The translations under genes were made by a program, and so were the position numbers. The notes below the pieces were generated by a model. That model did not search any database, had not been told where the DNA came from, and was given only the letters and a program-made list of their open reading frames with translations. Positions 63,564 to 64,000 of a DNA stretch of 64,000 bases are shown piece after piece; position 1 is the first letter of the stretch; each line of letters begins with the position of its first letter. Origin of the DNA: Octadecabacter temperatus (GTDB taxonomy: Bacteria > Pseudomonadota > Alphaproteobacteria > Rhodobacterales > Rhodobacteraceae); contig NZ_CP012160.1 of assembly GCF_001187845.1 (NCBI RefSeq), forward strand, positions 930,001-994,000. The letters are read 5' to 3'.

Positions 63564-64000
63564 CTAGCCGGGAACTTCCAAGGTTATCGCGCGCCCGCGC
63601 TTTGAATAACTAAGTGCGCTCGCGCTGATGGCTGTCACGCGACCGCCATCAAGGCGGTCGCCAACGGTGACGCGCAAATAGCGGCCGTTGCCCATGCGGA
63701 CCAATGCGCGACGGTCACCCGACCCGCCATAAATCCCGATGAGGTTCACGTCACGCAGGTTGATCGCATTGTCGAGTGTCGCCGCTTGCGCCACAGAGCC
63801 AGCTGTTGGACCACTTGGCGCGACAGTGCGCGGCGCGACGGCGGCCACTTGTGTGGCTGCGCGTTCTTGAGCTTGTGCGGCGCGGGCAACGATACGGTCC
63901 ATGTTACGCGGGCGTGTATCTGGTCGTGAGGATTGCGGTACGGCCTGCGCGGTTGGGTTTACAATAGGGTTCGGACGGTTCGCGGCGGCCTGTACCGCGG
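63564..64000 (-). CDS. PilP/GspC-like domain protein, C-terminal part
   Basis: The frame is open to the window edge, so the start lies beyond 64000. At least 144 C-terminal residues are seen. A Pro/Asn/Arg-rich linker near the edge precedes a small domain: 'NLRDVNLIGIYGGSGDRRAL', 'MGNGRYLRVTVGDRLDGGRV' and 'ISASALSYSKRGRAITLEVPG'. This resembles the HR/PilP domain of type IV pilus or type II secretion assembly proteins that bind secretin. The rest of the protein is not visible, so its class is not certain. The ATG at 63902 is an unlikely start. Confidence 0.65.
   Translation of the reverse strand, partial: AVQAAANRPNPIVNPTAQAVPQSSRPDTRPRNMDRIVARAAQAQERAATQVAAVAPRTVAPSGPTAGSVAQAATLDNAINLRDVNLIGIYGGSGDRRALVRMGNGRYLRVTVGDRLDGGRVTAISASALSYSKRGRAITLEVPG

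Overview
The window is a stretch of chromosome from a Roseobacter-group alphaproteobacterium (Rhodobacterales). This rests on family membership and gene order: SdhE, DUF2842, DUF2065, an hflK-hflC-DUF2065-Do protease run, a phaZ/phaC-phaP-phaR cluster, cobS/cobT, and many intergenic copies of a GGATATTT-type element. The genus cannot be decided from the sequence. About 71 protein genes cover nearly all of it. I see no tRNA, rRNA, insertion sequence, prophage or CRISPR array.

Layout. 1-4.6 kb: end of a MATE exporter, aspartate aminotransferase, a small XRE regulator coupled to sdhE, a MarR regulator and a glyoxalase. 4.7-7.2 kb: a surface lipoprotein with a TbpB-type signature plus its probable Slam-type (type XI secretion) outer-membrane translocon. 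7.4-11.2 kb: thyX, a lower-GC accessory patch with a TTG-started membrane protein, a 545-base non-coding stretch and a 49-residue protein, then two Spx/ArsC-like proteins and a four-helix membrane protein. 11.2-13.7 kb: a bufferin operon (bufA-bufB-bufC-bufD). 13.9-20.5 kb: thrS, a DNA glycosylase, MAPEG and ArsR-SRPBCC genes, and three unrelated-looking alpha/beta hydrolases. 20.5-25.7 kb: a polyhydroxybutyrate module (phaZ divergent from phaC, phaP, phaR) with CTGC-N3-GCAG-type PhaR sites. 25.7-36.2 kb: a DegT aminotransferase, then a nine-gene minus-strand operon for import and probable gamma-glutamylation/oxidation of an amine: ABC transporter, two glutamine-synthetase-like ligases, glutamine amidotransferase, an unknown periplasmic protein and a FAD oxidase. 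36.2-38.7 kb: a PhnD-like protein without signal peptide behind two TerB-like proteins, then rlmJ. 38.8-46.9 kb: pyrG, secG, purA, DUF2842, a 762-residue largely disordered protein and a thiamine pyrophosphokinase. 46.9-51.0 kb: two tandem EamA transporters, serine ammonia-lyase and a glutathione transferase. 51.2-57.5 kb: rpiA, gor, hflK-hflC-DUF2065 and a Do-type protease. 57.6-64 kb: small proteins, a peptidoglycan-binding lipoprotein, ferredoxin, cobS, cobT, a KefB/C-type antiporter and the end of a PilP/GspC-like protein.

The most interesting parts are the lipoprotein/Slam pair, the bufferin operon with its long acidic precursor tail and intergenic hairpin, the repeated 3-prime element, the TerB-TerB-PhnD-like cluster, and the unknown redox-cysteine protein inside the amine operon. 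No database search was possible, so family names come from recognised motifs and lengths.
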